Positions 15,990-25,049 of a stretch of DNA of 64,000 nucleotides are shown here, piece by piece. The translations under genes were made by a program, and so were the position numbers. The stretch lies in contig NZ_VNFK01000010.1 in assembly GCF_007786235.1 (NCBI RefSeq), positions 62,001 to 126,000 on the forward strand, written 5' to 3'. The stretch is from Paenarthrobacter nitroguajacolicus. GTDB taxonomy: Bacteria; Actinomycetota; Actinomycetes; Actinomycetales; Micrococcaceae. Below the pieces are notes generated by a model, which worked only from the letters and a program-made list of their open reading frames with translations, did not search any database and was not told the origin of the DNA. Each line of letters starts with the position of its first letter. The stretch's first letter is position 1.

Positions 15990-16661
15990 GTGACAGACGT
16001 CTTGACCCAGTCCTTCCGTTTCGCCGATCCCCGTGACCTTGCTGACCTGAAAACCTTCGTCACCCGGGCAAAAAGCATCGACGACGGCGCCATCCGCCTC
16101 CAGGCCGCAGGCAATGTCCTGGCTGCCTATGTGTGTGTCCTCAGGCCCCGCATTCTGGGGGAGTCCACGCCCACGATCCTTGGCCTGCGAACCATGGCCT
16201 TGGCGGAGCCAGCCCACGCGGACGTCACGGTGACGCTCGCGTCCGTGATGGACCGTTTGGCCCGCTCCGGTGCCGAGGACGTGGAACTACCCATTCCGCC
16301 GTCGACAGTTTCCGAGTCATGGGCCGGTGTCGGCGCACCCCGCAGCGGTTGGGAGGCCCAGGGCGTCATGCTCGACGCCGACCTCAAGTCCGCGGCCGAG
16401 GCCGGCATTGCGGAGGTGGCTGGCGTGATACCCACTTTGGCGGGTGCCGCCGTCGTCAACAGCGCCAGGGCCGCTGTCTGGGGCCGGGCTCTCCCCGGTG
16501 CGGGTGAACTGCCCGCAGGAGCCGCGTTCGCCGCCTTTGCCCTGGGTTTCCTGGGCGACGCAGAGCAGCAGGTCTTCCGCAACGGACGCTGGTTCCGCTT
16601 GAGTGGTCCCCGCGGCCACGTGCTTGTTCGCACGGGCGCGGGGTTGGGCCTCGGTTTTTAG
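15990..16661 (+). CDS. Conserved hypothetical protein
   Basis: 223 residues starting at GTG 15990 (VTDVLTQSF). The N-terminal half is a mixed alpha/beta region (RFADPRDLADLKTFVTRAKSID, then a Leu-rich strand set). The C-terminal half is Ala/Gly-rich and compact, with no clear membrane helix, and ends in GRWFRLSGPRGHVLVRTG. There are no Cys clusters or known catalytic motifs. I recall homologues only in Micrococcaceae. It is divergent from tesB and ends four bases before the convergent globin gene. The function is unknown. Confidence 0.7.
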   Translation: MTDVLTQSFRFADPRDLADLKTFVTRAKSIDDGAIRLQAAGNVLAAYVCVLRPRILGESTPTILGLRTMALAEPAHADVTVTLASVMDRLARSGAEDVELPIPPSTVSESWAGVGAPRSGWEAQGVMLDADLKSAAEAGIAEVAGVIPTLAGAAVVNSARAAVWGRALPGAGELPAGAAFAAFALGFLGDAEQQVFRNGRWFRLSGPRGHVLVRTGAGLGLGF

Positions 16662-16664
16662 GCC

Positions 16665-17147
16665 CTAGGCGTCCGGTCCGGCTGATGGGCTGTTGACCAT
16701 GGTCAGCGCCGCTCGTTCCATGTAGTCCCACAGGGTGCCCTCGTGCAGCGGGGACAGCTCAAGGGAATCGACGGCGCTCCGCATGTGGAAAAGCCAGCGA
16801 TCCTTGGCCTCGGGGGTGACCCGGAAGGGCATGTGACGCATCCGAAGGCGCGGATGGCCGCGTTCCTCGCCGTAGGTGGTGGGGCCGCCCCAGTACTGCT
16901 CCAGGAACATGAGGAAACGGCGCTTTGCCGGCTCAAGGTCCTCCTCCGGGTACATGGGGCGCAGGAGGGGATCAGTTGCTACTCCGTCGTAGAAGACATC
17001 GATGAGCTTGACGAACGTCTGGTGCCCGCCGACGGCTGCGTAGAAGCTGTCCGTGTAAGCCGGCTGGCTGAACGGGTCGTTCTGCATCAGCTGGCGTCGG
17101 GGGCCCGCTTGGGGTGCCGGGGGTTGCCCGCCTGCGGTACTACTCAT
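16665..17147 (-). CDS. glbO: Group II truncated hemoglobin
   Basis: 160 residues (140 from the inner ATG) with a 2-on-2 globin fold. Key residues can be read: TyrB10 in IDVFYDG, the E-helix FLEQYWGGPTTY, the proximal HisF8 in LRMRHMPF and TrpG8 in DRWLFHM. These identify the GlbO (trHbO) group, which binds O2 and is linked in mycobacteria to oxygen delivery or defence against reactive species. The first 20 residues are Pro/Gly-rich and disordered, so translation may start at the second Met (MQNDPF). The first codon overlaps the end of the mechanosensitive channel gene by 8 bases, so the two are co-transcribed in the order mscS-glbO. Confidence 0.93.
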   Translation of the reverse strand: MSSTAGGQPPAPQAGPRRQLMQNDPFSQPAYTDSFYAAVGGHQTFVKLIDVFYDGVATDPLLRPMYPEEDLEPAKRRFLMFLEQYWGGPTTYGEERGHPRLRMRHMPFRVTPEAKDRWLFHMRSAVDSLELSPLHEGTLWDYMERAALTMVNSPSAGPDA

Positions 17148-17838
17148 TGGACTTCTCCTCGGCCTTGGTGACGCGCGGGGCGCCTGCTGTCACCGGCGCT
17201 GCTGCTGCGCCGGGTTCGTCGCTGGTGTCAGGTGTCTCCAGCGGCACGTAGTCTCCCTGGGAACGGTTTCCGACCCTCAGGATTTCACCGTTCCGCAGGT
17301 ACCAGATGGCTCCATCTTCGGCACGGACACGGGTAATGCGCAGGCCTACCGATTCAACGGTACCAATGACTTCGCTGGTGACGATCACATCGCCAATCCC
17401 GTATTGGTCTTCAATGGTAATGAAGATTCCCGCGAGGAAATCGCGGATCAACTGCTGGGCGCCGAAACCGATGGCGACACCCAAAATACCCACGCTCGTC
17501 AACAGCGGTGCGACATCCACGTTCATGTATTTGAGGACGTAAATGATCACGATTACCACCACTACGACGCTCACCAGGCTCGTCAACAGCGAACCGATGG
17601 TCTCGGCACGTTGTGATCGGCGTTCGTGGTCCAGTGCGCGGATGGCAGGTTGTACCCACTTGAAATGCGGCTTCTTAAAGAAAGAGCTGCCTGCGGAGAC
17701 CCGTCGGGTGATGCGCAGGATGATGAAGCGTGCCACGATCCACACGGCCAGGCCCACGCCTACTGTGATGAGGATTGACATGAGGTCGATCTTCTCGGGT
17801 TCGATGTTGATTGCTTCCGCCAGGGGGATGGAGGTCAA
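17140..17838 (-). CDS. MscS-family mechanosensitive ion channel
   Basis: A small channel of 232 residues. There are three membrane helices: residues 19-40, 83-105 and the pore helix region with SVGILGVAIGFGAQQLIRDF, the Gly/Ala-packed TM3 typical of MscS. The following IEDQYGIGDVI and IWYLRNGEI segments form the upper beta domain. The C-terminus is short, Ala/Pro-rich and acidic, without the full lower cage. It should open under membrane tension to release solutes. The downstream globin gene overlaps its stop codon. Confidence 0.9.
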   Translation of the reverse strand: MTSIPLAEAINIEPEKIDLMSILITVGVGLAVWIVARFIILRITRRVSAGSSFFKKPHFKWVQPAIRALDHERRSQRAETIGSLLTSLVSVVVVVIVIIYVLKYMNVDVAPLLTSVGILGVAIGFGAQQLIRDFLAGIFITIEDQYGIGDVIVTSEVIGTVESVGLRITRVRAEDGAIWYLRNGEILRVGNRSQGDYVPLETPDTSDEPGAAAAPVTAGAPRVTKAEEKSNE

Positions 17839-17925
17839 GGTTGAATAACTCCTTGTCGTCGGCCCGTGTTCGCCGGGCGCGGAACACTCTGTCCACCTAC
17901 AACCCTAGCGCCGTAGCGTGACGGT

Positions 17926-18924
17926 ATGCGCATCCTGGTCTTGGGCGGTACCGCCTTCCTGTCGGCTGAAATCGCTCGGCAGGCCGTTGCTTCCGGCCAT
18001 AGTGTCACGTGTTTCGCGCGGGGTACTTCAGCGGACCCGCCCGACGGCGTCACCTGGGTAAGGGGCGACCGGACGTTGGGTGCCGCAGCCTTCGCGGACG
18101 TGGCTGGCCGCTGGGACGCCGTGGTGGACGTGTCGCGGGATCCCGTGCAGGCGCGCGTTGCATTGGACGTGCTGGGGCCGGGCACGCAGCACTGGACTTT
18201 TGTCTCCAGCTGTTCGGTGTACGCGGACCACTCCGTACCTGGCGCGGATGAAAGTGCTGCTCTCCTGGAGCCGTTGCCCGAGGGCCAGCCAGGCAGCCCG
18301 GAAACCTACGGAGAGTCCAAATCAGCGATCGAGCAGATGACGCTGGCCCTGGTGGGGGAGAAAGCGCACATCGTCCGGGCAGGGCTTATCGGAGGTCCAG
18401 GGGACGGCACTGACAGGTATGGCTACTGGCCCGCCCGGTTCGCCGCGAACACTGTCACGGTGTTGGTGCCGGACATTCCCGATGCCGCGACTCAGATCAT
18501 CGACGTCCGGGACCTCGCCGCGTGGGTCCTGCGATCCGCAGAACAAGGGCTAGTGGGTACTTACAACGCCTTGGGGGATGTGGTGAGGTTTGGCGACTAC
18601 ATCGACGGATCCCAGCAGGTGGCTGGAACTGTGGAGGAGGACGTCGTCCGGCCCAGCGAAGCCTGGCTCGTGGAGCAGGGTGTGGACTACTGGGCCGGGC
18701 CTGATTCATTGCCCTTATGGCTGCCGCCGGGACACGACGGTTTCCAAGCCCGGTCCAATCGGGCCGCGCGGGAGCGCGGGATGGTTCTGCGGCCGTGGCA
18801 GGAAACGCTCGCGGCGACGCTTGAGGATGAAAAACGACGAGGTTTGGACCGGGACCGTAAAGCCGGCCTAGGCCGTGACACCGAGCAGAAGCTCGTGGCA
18901 CTTTGGCGGGAACGTCAGCCCTAG
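17926..18924 (+). CDS. NAD-dependent epimerase/dehydratase family protein
   Basis: 332 residues of the atypical/extended SDR type. The N-terminal GGTAFLSAEIARQA is a variant glycine motif for NAD(P) binding. An SSCSVYAD strand and YGESKSAIEQM give the catalytic Tyr and Lys (YxxxK). The middle LIGGPGDGTDRYGYW and IIDVRDLAAWVL match reductases that act on isoprenoid or sugar substrates. Actinobacterial relatives are annotated as epimerases of unknown substrate. The C-terminus is Arg/Lys-rich. The 3' end overlaps the convergent OsmC gene by four bases. Confidence 0.83.
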   Translation: MRILVLGGTAFLSAEIARQAVASGHSVTCFARGTSADPPDGVTWVRGDRTLGAAAFADVAGRWDAVVDVSRDPVQARVALDVLGPGTQHWTFVSSCSVYADHSVPGADESAALLEPLPEGQPGSPETYGESKSAIEQMTLALVGEKAHIVRAGLIGGPGDGTDRYGYWPARFAANTVTVLVPDIPDAATQIIDVRDLAAWVLRSAEQGLVGTYNALGDVVRFGDYIDGSQQVAGTVEEDVVRPSEAWLVEQGVDYWAGPDSLPLWLPPGHDGFQARSNRAARERGMVLRPWQETLAATLEDEKRRGLDRDRKAGLGRDTEQKLVALWRERQP

Positions 18925-19400
18925 GCCGCTTCCGCCGTCGTCATCGGCTCGTGCAGCACCGGAAAGTTGACGCTGCGCGCAATGAAGCACACCTGGTTCG
19001 CTTCGTGGTGAAGCTGCGGCATCAAGGCGGTGTGGGCGGGATCGGCGATGGTGACGTTCGGTTTGAGCGTTACGCTCTCGAATTGTCCGCTGCCGTCGCG
19101 GTTGAGTTTCATGAGCCCTTCAGCGTTGTCCTCGTAGCCGGTCACCACCACGCCATGCTTGACCGCCACATGCAGGAAGGACAGCATGTGGCACTGCGAG
19201 AGTGCGGCCAGGAGCAGTTGTTCAGGGTTGTAGCGTGTCCGATCTCCATGGAACGTGGGATCGGCCGATCCCTTCAACGTTGGCAGTCCGCTGATCTCGA
19301 CGTCGTGGTCGCGCGAGTATCCCCGGTAGCTTGCGGTGCCTTCGCCGAGGTTTCCGGTCCAGCGGACGGTCAGCGCGTAGTGATGTTCGTTGAGGCCCAT
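18921..19400 (-). CDS. OsmC-family peroxiredoxin
   Basis: A 159-residue OsmC/Ohr-fold protein. The two redox Cys are present, Cys70 in ALSQCHML and Cys138 in QVCFIAR, with the supporting Glu60 in YNPEQLLL. The family acts on organic hydroperoxides in the cytosol as a homodimer. The sequence is closer to the YhfA/OsmC-like group than to Ohr. It begins 52 bases beyond the pepN stop on the same strand, so the two could share a transcript. Confidence 0.9.
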   Translation of the reverse strand: MGLNEHHYALTVRWTGNLGEGTASYRGYSRDHDVEISGLPTLKGSADPTFHGDRTRYNPEQLLLAALSQCHMLSFLHVAVKHGVVVTGYEDNAEGLMKLNRDGSGQFESVTLKPNVTIADPAHTALMPQLHHEANQVCFIARSVNFPVLHEPMTTAEAA

Positions 19401-19452
19401 GCGGACAGTCTAGCCAAGCACCATCGACTGTCCGCACGGGCCTCACAGGGTG

Positions 19453-22020
19453 CTACTCGTTGATGTCCGCTGCCCGTGCGCGCAGGGCGCGGGCTACGGC
19501 GTCGCGGTTTTCGAGCATCATGCGGCGCAGGGCCGCGCTTTCTTCGGGGAGCCCGGCCAGGAACTCATCAGTACGGTCCACCGTCGCCTGGGTGGTGAGT
19601 TGGGCGGGGTAGAGACCCACCACGATCTGTTGTGCCAAGGCGTGGGTGCGTTCCTTGACGATTCCAGGGACCGCTTCGAAGTACTTTTCCGCGTAGGGCT
19701 CCAGCAGGGAGGTGTCCGGGACCCGCATGAAGCCGGCCACGGCCGAGGACTGCAATGCGTTGGACAGCTCTCCGGTGACCACGATCGAGTCCCAGGCTGT
19801 TGCTTTGGCTTCCGGGGTGGGGATGGCTGCTGTGGCTTGGGCGGCCGCGTTCTGGCCGTTGGAGGTGTTGTCGCGGGCGAGTTCGGCGTCGATGCGTTCC
19901 TGGCCTTGGCGCCCGCCGGCCACCAGTGCGGTCAGGAGCTCCCAGCGCATGTCCTGGTCCACGGTGAGGCCTTCGAGGGTTTCTGTCCCGTCCAGGAGGG
20001 CTTGGATGCGGTCCAACTGGTCGCTGCTGCGGGACAGCTGCGCGTAGGACTTGGCGAATTGGAGTTGGGCATCGGAGCCGGCCTCCACGGAGGAAGCGAG
20101 TTCCCAGAGCTTGTCCGCGGCCGCGATGGTGGTGTCGGCTTTGTGGTCCGCGGCAACGTAGTACGTCAGGGTTGTGGCGAGTTGGCGGAGTTGGACCAGG
20201 ATGACCGAAGAATCCGTTTCGTGGGCGATGTTGGCCAGGATCAGGTCCACGTAGCCGCGGGCCGGGGTTTCGCCGTCGCGCGCAGCGTCCCATGCCGAGC
20301 CCCAGACCAGGGTGCGGGGCAGGCTGGCCGCGAAGTCCTTCAGGTGGGCTTTGGCAGTGGCGAGGGAGTGTTCATCGAGGCGGACCTTGGCGTAAGCGAG
20401 GTCGTCGTCGTTGAGCAGGATCAGGTCCGGGCGTACTTTGCCCACCAAGGCGGGGACTTCGGTGCGGGGTCCGTCGACGTCGAGTTCCTCGCGGTGGGTG
20501 CGTTCCAGCTTGCCGTCACCGGAGAGCGAGTAGAAGCCGACGGCGAGGCGGTGCGGCCGGAGGGTGGGCTGTTCGTCGATCGCGGTCTGCAGGATCGCGA
20601 AACCGGTGATGGTGCCGTCGTCTGCCACCTCCAGGTCGGGGGCGAGGGTGTTCACACCGGCGGTTTCGAGCCAGAGTTTGCCCCAGGCGTCCAAATCGCG
20701 TCCGGACGCGGCTTCGAGTTCCACCATGAGATCAGCGAGCTCGGTGTTCTTCCAGGCGTGCTTGGCGAAGTATGTACGGACACCGGCCATGAACTGCTCC
20801 GGGCCCACCCAGGCCACCAATTGCCGCAGCACGGATGCACCCTTGGCGTAGGTGATGCCGTCGAAGTTGACCTCCACGTCTTCAAGGTTGTTGATCTCGG
20901 CGAAGATCGGGTGTGTGGTGGGCAGCTGGTCCTGCTTGTAGGCCCAGGACTTTTCCACCGAAGCAAACGTGGTCCAGGCCCGGTCAAACTCAGTGTTCTC
21001 CACGGCAGCCAGGTGCGACATGTATTCGGCGAAGGACTCGTTAAGCCAGAGGTCGTTCCACCAGCGCATGGTGACGAGGTCTCCGAACCACATGTGCGCC
21101 AGTTCGTGCAGGACGGTGATGGCGCGGCGCTCAATCTGGGCACCGGTGACCTTGCCGCGGAAGACGTAGCCTTCCAGGATGGTGACGGCGCCTGCATTTT
21201 CCATGGCGCCGGCATTGAATTCCGGTACAAACAGTTGGTCGTACTTCTCGAACGGGTACGCGCAGCCGAACTGGGCCTCGAAGAACTCGAATCCCTGGCG
21301 CGTCAGTTCAAAGATGTTGTCCGCGTCGAGGTACTGCATGAGCGACTTGCGGGCGAAGACTCCGAGTGGGATGACCCGGCCGTCGGAACTCGTAACCTCG
21401 GAGCGAACGGACTGGTAGGGGCCGGCGATCAAGGCCGTGACGTAGGAAGACAAACGCGGGGTGGGCGCGAATTCCCACACGGAGCGGGCGCCGCCGTCCT
21501 CACCGGGCGCGGTTGCGGACGGAACCGGAGTGGGGGAGTTGGAGATGACGTCCCAGTGCGACGGCGCAGTGACCGTGAACGTGAAGCTTGCCTTCAGGTC
21601 GGGCTGCTCGAAGACGGCGAACATGCGCCGGGAGTCCGGAACTTCGAACTGGGTGTAGAGGTACACCTCGCCATCCACGGGGTCTACGAAGCGGTGCAGG
21701 CCTTCGCCGGTATTCATGTAGGGCGCGTCAGCTACGACTGTGAGTTCGTTCTCTTCCGCCAGCCCAGGCAGCTGGATGCGGATGCCATCGGAGATTTCGG
21801 CGGGGTCCAGGTCGGTGCCGTTGAGCGTAACGCTGTGGACCCTTTCGGTGATCGCATCGATGAACGTGGACGTTCCCGGCACAGCTGAGAACTTCACCAC
21901 AGTGGTGGATCCGAAAAATTCCGGACCCTTGGTGAGATCCAAGGCGACGTCATAGGACTCGACGTTGAGCAGGGCGGCGCGGTTCGCGGCTTCGTCGCGC
22001 GTGAGGTTCAGGCCTGGCAA
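19453..22020 (-). CDS. pepN: Aminopeptidase N (M1 family)
   Basis: A cytoplasmic zinc aminopeptidase of about 855 residues that trims N-terminal residues from peptides, downstream of the Clp proteases. It has the exopeptidase motif GAMENAG at about residue 272 and the zinc site HELAHMW followed by NESFAEY at about residues 303-326. The ERAP1-like C-terminal helical domain fills the remainder. The start is taken as TTG 22020 (LPGLNLTRDEA) because GGAGG lies at 22027-22031 with a 6-base spacing and this is the usual family N-terminus. An ATG at 22080 would add 20 His/Arg/Pro-rich residues encoded over a leader hairpin. The gene is divergent from the DUF1648 gene. Confidence 0.93.
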   Translation of the reverse strand: MPGLNLTRDEAANRAALLNVESYDVALDLTKGPEFFGSTTVVKFSAVPGTSTFIDAITERVHSVTLNGTDLDPAEISDGIRIQLPGLAEENELTVVADAPYMNTGEGLHRFVDPVDGEVYLYTQFEVPDSRRMFAVFEQPDLKASFTFTVTAPSHWDVISNSPTPVPSATAPGEDGGARSVWEFAPTPRLSSYVTALIAGPYQSVRSEVTSSDGRVIPLGVFARKSLMQYLDADNIFELTRQGFEFFEAQFGCAYPFEKYDQLFVPEFNAGAMENAGAVTILEGYVFRGKVTGAQIERRAITVLHELAHMWFGDLVTMRWWNDLWLNESFAEYMSHLAAVENTEFDRAWTTFASVEKSWAYKQDQLPTTHPIFAEINNLEDVEVNFDGITYAKGASVLRQLVAWVGPEQFMAGVRTYFAKHAWKNTELADLMVELEAASGRDLDAWGKLWLETAGVNTLAPDLEVADDGTITGFAILQTAIDEQPTLRPHRLAVGFYSLSGDGKLERTHREELDVDGPRTEVPALVGKVRPDLILLNDDDLAYAKVRLDEHSLATAKAHLKDFAASLPRTLVWGSAWDAARDGETPARGYVDLILANIAHETDSSVILVQLRQLATTLTYYVAADHKADTTIAAADKLWELASSVEAGSDAQLQFAKSYAQLSRSSDQLDRIQALLDGTETLEGLTVDQDMRWELLTALVAGGRQGQERIDAELARDNTSNGQNAAAQATAAIPTPEAKATAWDSIVVTGELSNALQSSAVAGFMRVPDTSLLEPYAEKYFEAVPGIVKERTHALAQQIVVGLYPAQLTTQATVDRTDEFLAGLPEESAALRRMMLENRDAVARALRARAADINE

Positions 22021-22150
22021 GTGGTGCCTCCGGGGATTGGCATGGCCGACCGGACAGGCCGGTCGCTGGTGTGAAGCCATTCTTTCACTCCGCGCCCGTA
22101 AGGCAAGGAGCCATCACCACAGTGTCGCCCCCACGGAGTAGCGTTGAACC

Positions 22151-23155
22151 ATGGGACAGTTCCGGGACACTCTCGACTTCCGCGCACTGAGGTTCGCGGT
22201 GGCCTTTCCTCTGCTGCTCGCCCTTGGCTTCGTAGTGTGCGCGCAGATGCTGCGCAACGACCTCCCCAACCCGGTGGCGGTGATGTGGAATTCCGACGGC
22301 GGTACCTCCTTCGCCCCGTTTGGCGCCTATGTGGCCGGCGGCGCAGCCCTCATCGTCTGCTGCGGGTGGGCGGCCTTCCTCCAGTCGGTGCCGTTGTCCC
22401 GGCCCGTGATCATGAGGCGCGTCATGATGGGCCTGGGGCTCATGGTGAGTCTCTTCATCACCACAGTGCTGGCCGCTGGCCTGGTGGGGCAGTCCGGTGC
22501 TGCTGACGCCCGGGAATCCCATGTGGACCCGATCGTTTTGGCCATGGGCAGTGGTGCGGCTTTGGCCCTGGGCGTGGTCATGATGTTTGCCTTCAAACCG
22601 GATCCTCGCTGGACGCACGAGGACGACGCGGCGCTCCAGGCTGAGCTTCAGCTGCTCGAGGACCCCGATCTCGCCAGCGACACCATCAGGCTGTGGGTGC
22701 ACGCCCGGAGCTCGGTTTTCATCATGATCATTGTCTCGGCCTTGTTTCCCGCTGCGTTGATAGCTGTGGCGGTCCCGTGGCTGGGTGCCTTGGTGGCAGC
22801 GGCAGCGCTGGTCGGCGCCGGGTTCCTGTTTGCCAGGGTGCGCGCCGACAGGGGAGGACTCCAGGTGTTCGCCGGTGGCATCGTGCGCGTCCTGGCCGTT
22901 CCCGCCGTCGAGATCGCAGCGGCGGCCCCCGCAGAAGTCAGGGCCGCCGACTACGGCGGGTGGGGCTGGCGACACCATGATGACGCCACGGCGATGCTGG
23001 TCAGCAGCGGTCCTGCCGTCGTCGTAAGGAAACTTAACGGTGGGCGTGTGGCGCTCAGCGCCGGCACTCTTGCCTCGGCTGACAAACTCGCCGGAATCCT
23101 CAACAGGGCCGCCCACCGGGCCCAGGACGAAGGTCAGGCCCAACAACCCGGGTAG
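22151..23155 (+). CDS. DUF1648-type integral membrane protein
   Basis: 334 residues with about five hydrophobic helices (near residues 13-33, 57-77, 92-112, 125-145 and 187-225). The first loop contains DLPNPVAVMWNSDGG, the small conserved box of DUF1648 proteins (compare SdpI). The C-terminal third is soluble, with a Trp-rich GGWGWRHHDD motif and an immunoglobulin-like beta pattern that could lie in the cytoplasm. The function is unknown. It lies 97 bases before rpiB and could be in the same unit. Confidence 0.72.
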   Translation: MGQFRDTLDFRALRFAVAFPLLLALGFVVCAQMLRNDLPNPVAVMWNSDGGTSFAPFGAYVAGGAALIVCCGWAAFLQSVPLSRPVIMRRVMMGLGLMVSLFITTVLAAGLVGQSGAADARESHVDPIVLAMGSGAALALGVVMMFAFKPDPRWTHEDDAALQAELQLLEDPDLASDTIRLWVHARSSVFIMIIVSALFPAALIAVAVPWLGALVAAAALVGAGFLFARVRADRGGLQVFAGGIVRVLAVPAVEIAAAAPAEVRAADYGGWGWRHHDDATAMLVSSGPAVVVRKLNGGRVALSAGTLASADKLAGILNRAAHRAQDEGQAQQPG

Positions 23156-23252
23156 CGGTACCCTAGGTAGCGCATCCCTTATCGCCGCGCCCGGCATGCG
23201 CTGTGCCGCTGCCCAGTGCCGTACCGGCGCGCCACAAAGAAACGGACTTCCT

Positions 23253-23735
23253 GTGACTACACCCCGCGTCCACATCGCTACGGACCACGCCGGCATGGAA
23301 CTGAGTGCCCACCTGGTCAGCCACCTCGCCGCCAAGGGCTACGAAGTGGTGGATCACGGGCCCAAGGAATACGACGCCCTGGATGACTACCCGTCCTTCT
23401 GCATCAACGCCGGCGTTGCCGTCGTGGCGGACCAGGAGGCCGGCGTGCACGCGCTGGGCATCGTCCTGGGTGGCTCCGGCAATGGCGAGCAAATTGCTGC
23501 CAACAAAGTCAAGGGCGTCCGCGCTGCGCTGGCTTGGAACCTCTCCACCGCCAAGCTGGCCCGCGAACACAACGACGCCAACGTCGTGGCCGTCGGAGGC
23601 CGCCAGCACAGTGTTGAGGAAGCCACCGAACTCATCGAAGCGTTCCTGCAGGAACCGTTCAGCAATGACGAACGCCACGTCCGCCGCATCGGCAAGATCG
23701 CGGTGTACGAAACAACCGGCGAAATCGTCGAGTAG
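23253..23735 (+). CDS. rpiB: Ribose-5-phosphate isomerase B
   Basis: Interconverts ribose-5-phosphate and ribulose-5-phosphate in the pentose phosphate pathway. It has 160 residues, with DHAG at the N-terminus for phosphate binding and GGSGNGEQIAANKV in the active site. The catalytic Cys of E. coli RpiB is replaced by Ser here, as in Mycobacterium RpiB, where a Glu serves as base. GTG 23253 gives the standard N-terminus (VTTPRVHIATDHAG). The stop TAG shares its G with the GTG of the next gene, so the glycosylase is translationally coupled. Confidence 0.94.
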   Translation: MTTPRVHIATDHAGMELSAHLVSHLAAKGYEVVDHGPKEYDALDDYPSFCINAGVAVVADQEAGVHALGIVLGGSGNGEQIAANKVKGVRAALAWNLSTAKLAREHNDANVVAVGGRQHSVEEATELIEAFLQEPFSNDERHVRRIGKIAVYETTGEIVE

Positions 23736-24622
23736 TGCCTGAAGGGCATTCGGTCCATAGGCTGGCGCGCCAATTCCAGGACGTTTTTGGCGGCCAGCCC
23801 TTGGACGTCTCCAGCCCCCAGGGGCGGTTTGCCTCCGGTGCGGAGCTGCTGACCGGGCACACCATGGTGGAAGCCACGGCACATGGAAAGCAGTTCTTCC
23901 TCAGGTTCGATCATGGGTTGTACCTGCACGTTCACCTGGGTCTGTACGGCGCGTGGAGTTTTGGCGGCGACAGCTCCTTCACGGGTGCCTCCAGCATCGG
24001 CGCCCCTCGGCGCATTGGCGAACGGGAAAGGGGCTCTGCCGGCGAAGACGGCGAGTATGCCGGCCCGCCCGCTCCGGTCGGCGCCGTACGGGTCCGGTTG
24101 GTCTCCCGCCACGGCTGGGCGGATCTTCGGGGGGCCACCACCTGCGCAGCCATCACCGCGGCTGAGGCGCAAACCGTGCTGGATCGCGTGGGTCCTGACC
24201 CGCTGCACAACAGGGCAGGGGATCGCGACGAATTCATCCGTCGTCTCCGTCGCCGCAAAACGGCTGTGGCGCTGCTGATGATGGACCAGTCGGTGCTGGC
24301 CGGCGTCGGGAATATCTACCGCGCCGAAGTCCTGTTCCGGCAGGCAGTGGATCCCTGGACGCCGGGCAGCAGCATTGACCACGAGACCGCCGGCCGACTC
24401 TGGGACGACACCGTGAACACCATGTCCGACGGCGTCCGGGACGGACGGATTGTTACGACGCCCGCCGCGCTGTGGACTTCGGGCAGTGCAACAGCGCCCG
24501 ACGTCGATGCCCACTTTGTCTACAAGCGCAACGGCCTGCCCTGCCGGGCCTGCGGGACGCTCGTGGGTGTAACGGAAATCGGTGCCCGGAAACTGTATTG
24601 GTGCCCGGGCTGCCAAGTGTGA
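23735..24622 (+). CDS. nei: Fpg/Nei-family DNA glycosylase (Nei2-like)
   Basis: A base-excision repair glycosylase/AP lyase of 295 residues. After Met removal the N-terminal Pro2 (PEGHSVHRLA) is the nucleophile, and Glu3 follows. The PEGHS start is the Nei/endonuclease VIII type rather than the PELPE type of Fpg. The helix-two-turn-helix DQSVLAGVGNIYRAEVL is present. The C-terminal zinc finger has Cys pairs CRACG and CPGC. The middle region carries an Arg/Glu-rich insertion near residues 90-108. Coupling to rpiB is conserved in many actinobacteria. Confidence 0.93.
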   Translation: MPEGHSVHRLARQFQDVFGGQPLDVSSPQGRFASGAELLTGHTMVEATAHGKQFFLRFDHGLYLHVHLGLYGAWSFGGDSSFTGASSIGAPRRIGERERGSAGEDGEYAGPPAPVGAVRVRLVSRHGWADLRGATTCAAITAAEAQTVLDRVGPDPLHNRAGDRDEFIRRLRRRKTAVALLMMDQSVLAGVGNIYRAEVLFRQAVDPWTPGSSIDHETAGRLWDDTVNTMSDGVRDGRIVTTPAALWTSGSATAPDVDAHFVYKRNGLPCRACGTLVGVTEIGARKLYWCPGCQV

Positions 24623-24669
24623 GCCCTCCGGGTTCTGCTCCCGAGCCAAGCAGAAACTCGCCGAAACAA

Positions 24670-24699
24670 AAACGCCCCGATCCGCGGATCGGGGCGTTT
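24670..24699. terminator. Bidirectional terminator between nei and tRNA-Gly
   Basis: AAACGCCCCGATCCG (24670-24684) pairs with its exact complement at 24685-24699, giving a near-loopless 15-bp palindrome with A-tracts and T-tracts on the two flanks. It closes nei on the + strand and tRNA-Gly on the minus strand. Confidence 0.9.
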
Positions 24700-24703
24700 C
24701 ACA

Positions 24704-24777
24704 TGGAGGGGACGACGGGAATCGAACCCGCGTAATCAGTTTGGAAGACTGAGGCTTTACCATTAAGCTACGTCCCC
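24704..24777 (-). tRNA. tRNA-Gly(TCC)
   Basis: A minus-strand cloverleaf with acceptor GGGGACG/CGTCCCC, discriminator T and an encoded CCA (24706-24704). The anticodon stem TCAGT/ACTGA holds the loop CTTCCAA with anticodon TCC. The T-arm GCGGGTTCGATTCCCGT is standard. Confidence 0.95.
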
Positions 24778-24905
24778 AGGAGGAATATCCACTTTCAGGA
24801 CAACTTCCCGGTGGCTGTTGAAGCCGGGTACAACTAAACCTAATTCCGGCGGCAGTGTCAAATGTGCATTCCTGGCTCGCTTACCCGTAGACTGTCCTGT
24901 GCATT

Positions 24906-24980
24906 CGGGGTGTAGCTCAGCTTGGCTAGAGCGCCTGCTTTGGGAGCAGGAAGTCGCAGGTTCAAATCCTGTCACCCCGA
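24906..24980 (+). tRNA. tRNA-Pro(TGG)
   Basis: A 75-base cloverleaf with acceptor CGGGGTG/CACCCCG and discriminator A. The anticodon stem CCTGC/GCAGG holds the loop TTTGGGA with anticodon TGG. CCA is not encoded. It lies divergent to tRNA-Gly and about 70 bases before trigger factor. Confidence 0.95.
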
Positions 24981-25049
24981 CTCTGTGTTTGTGTCCGCTT
25001 CTGGGACGCAACAGAACCCCATACCCACAAAATCAGGAGTACTTAGACT

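Noticed and set aside
19450..21888. 812-codon open frame on the + strand opposite pepN
   Set aside because: It is antisense to a clear M1 peptidase, and its Gly/Val/Asp-rich composition is the usual shadow of a high-GC gene. There is no ribosome-binding site.
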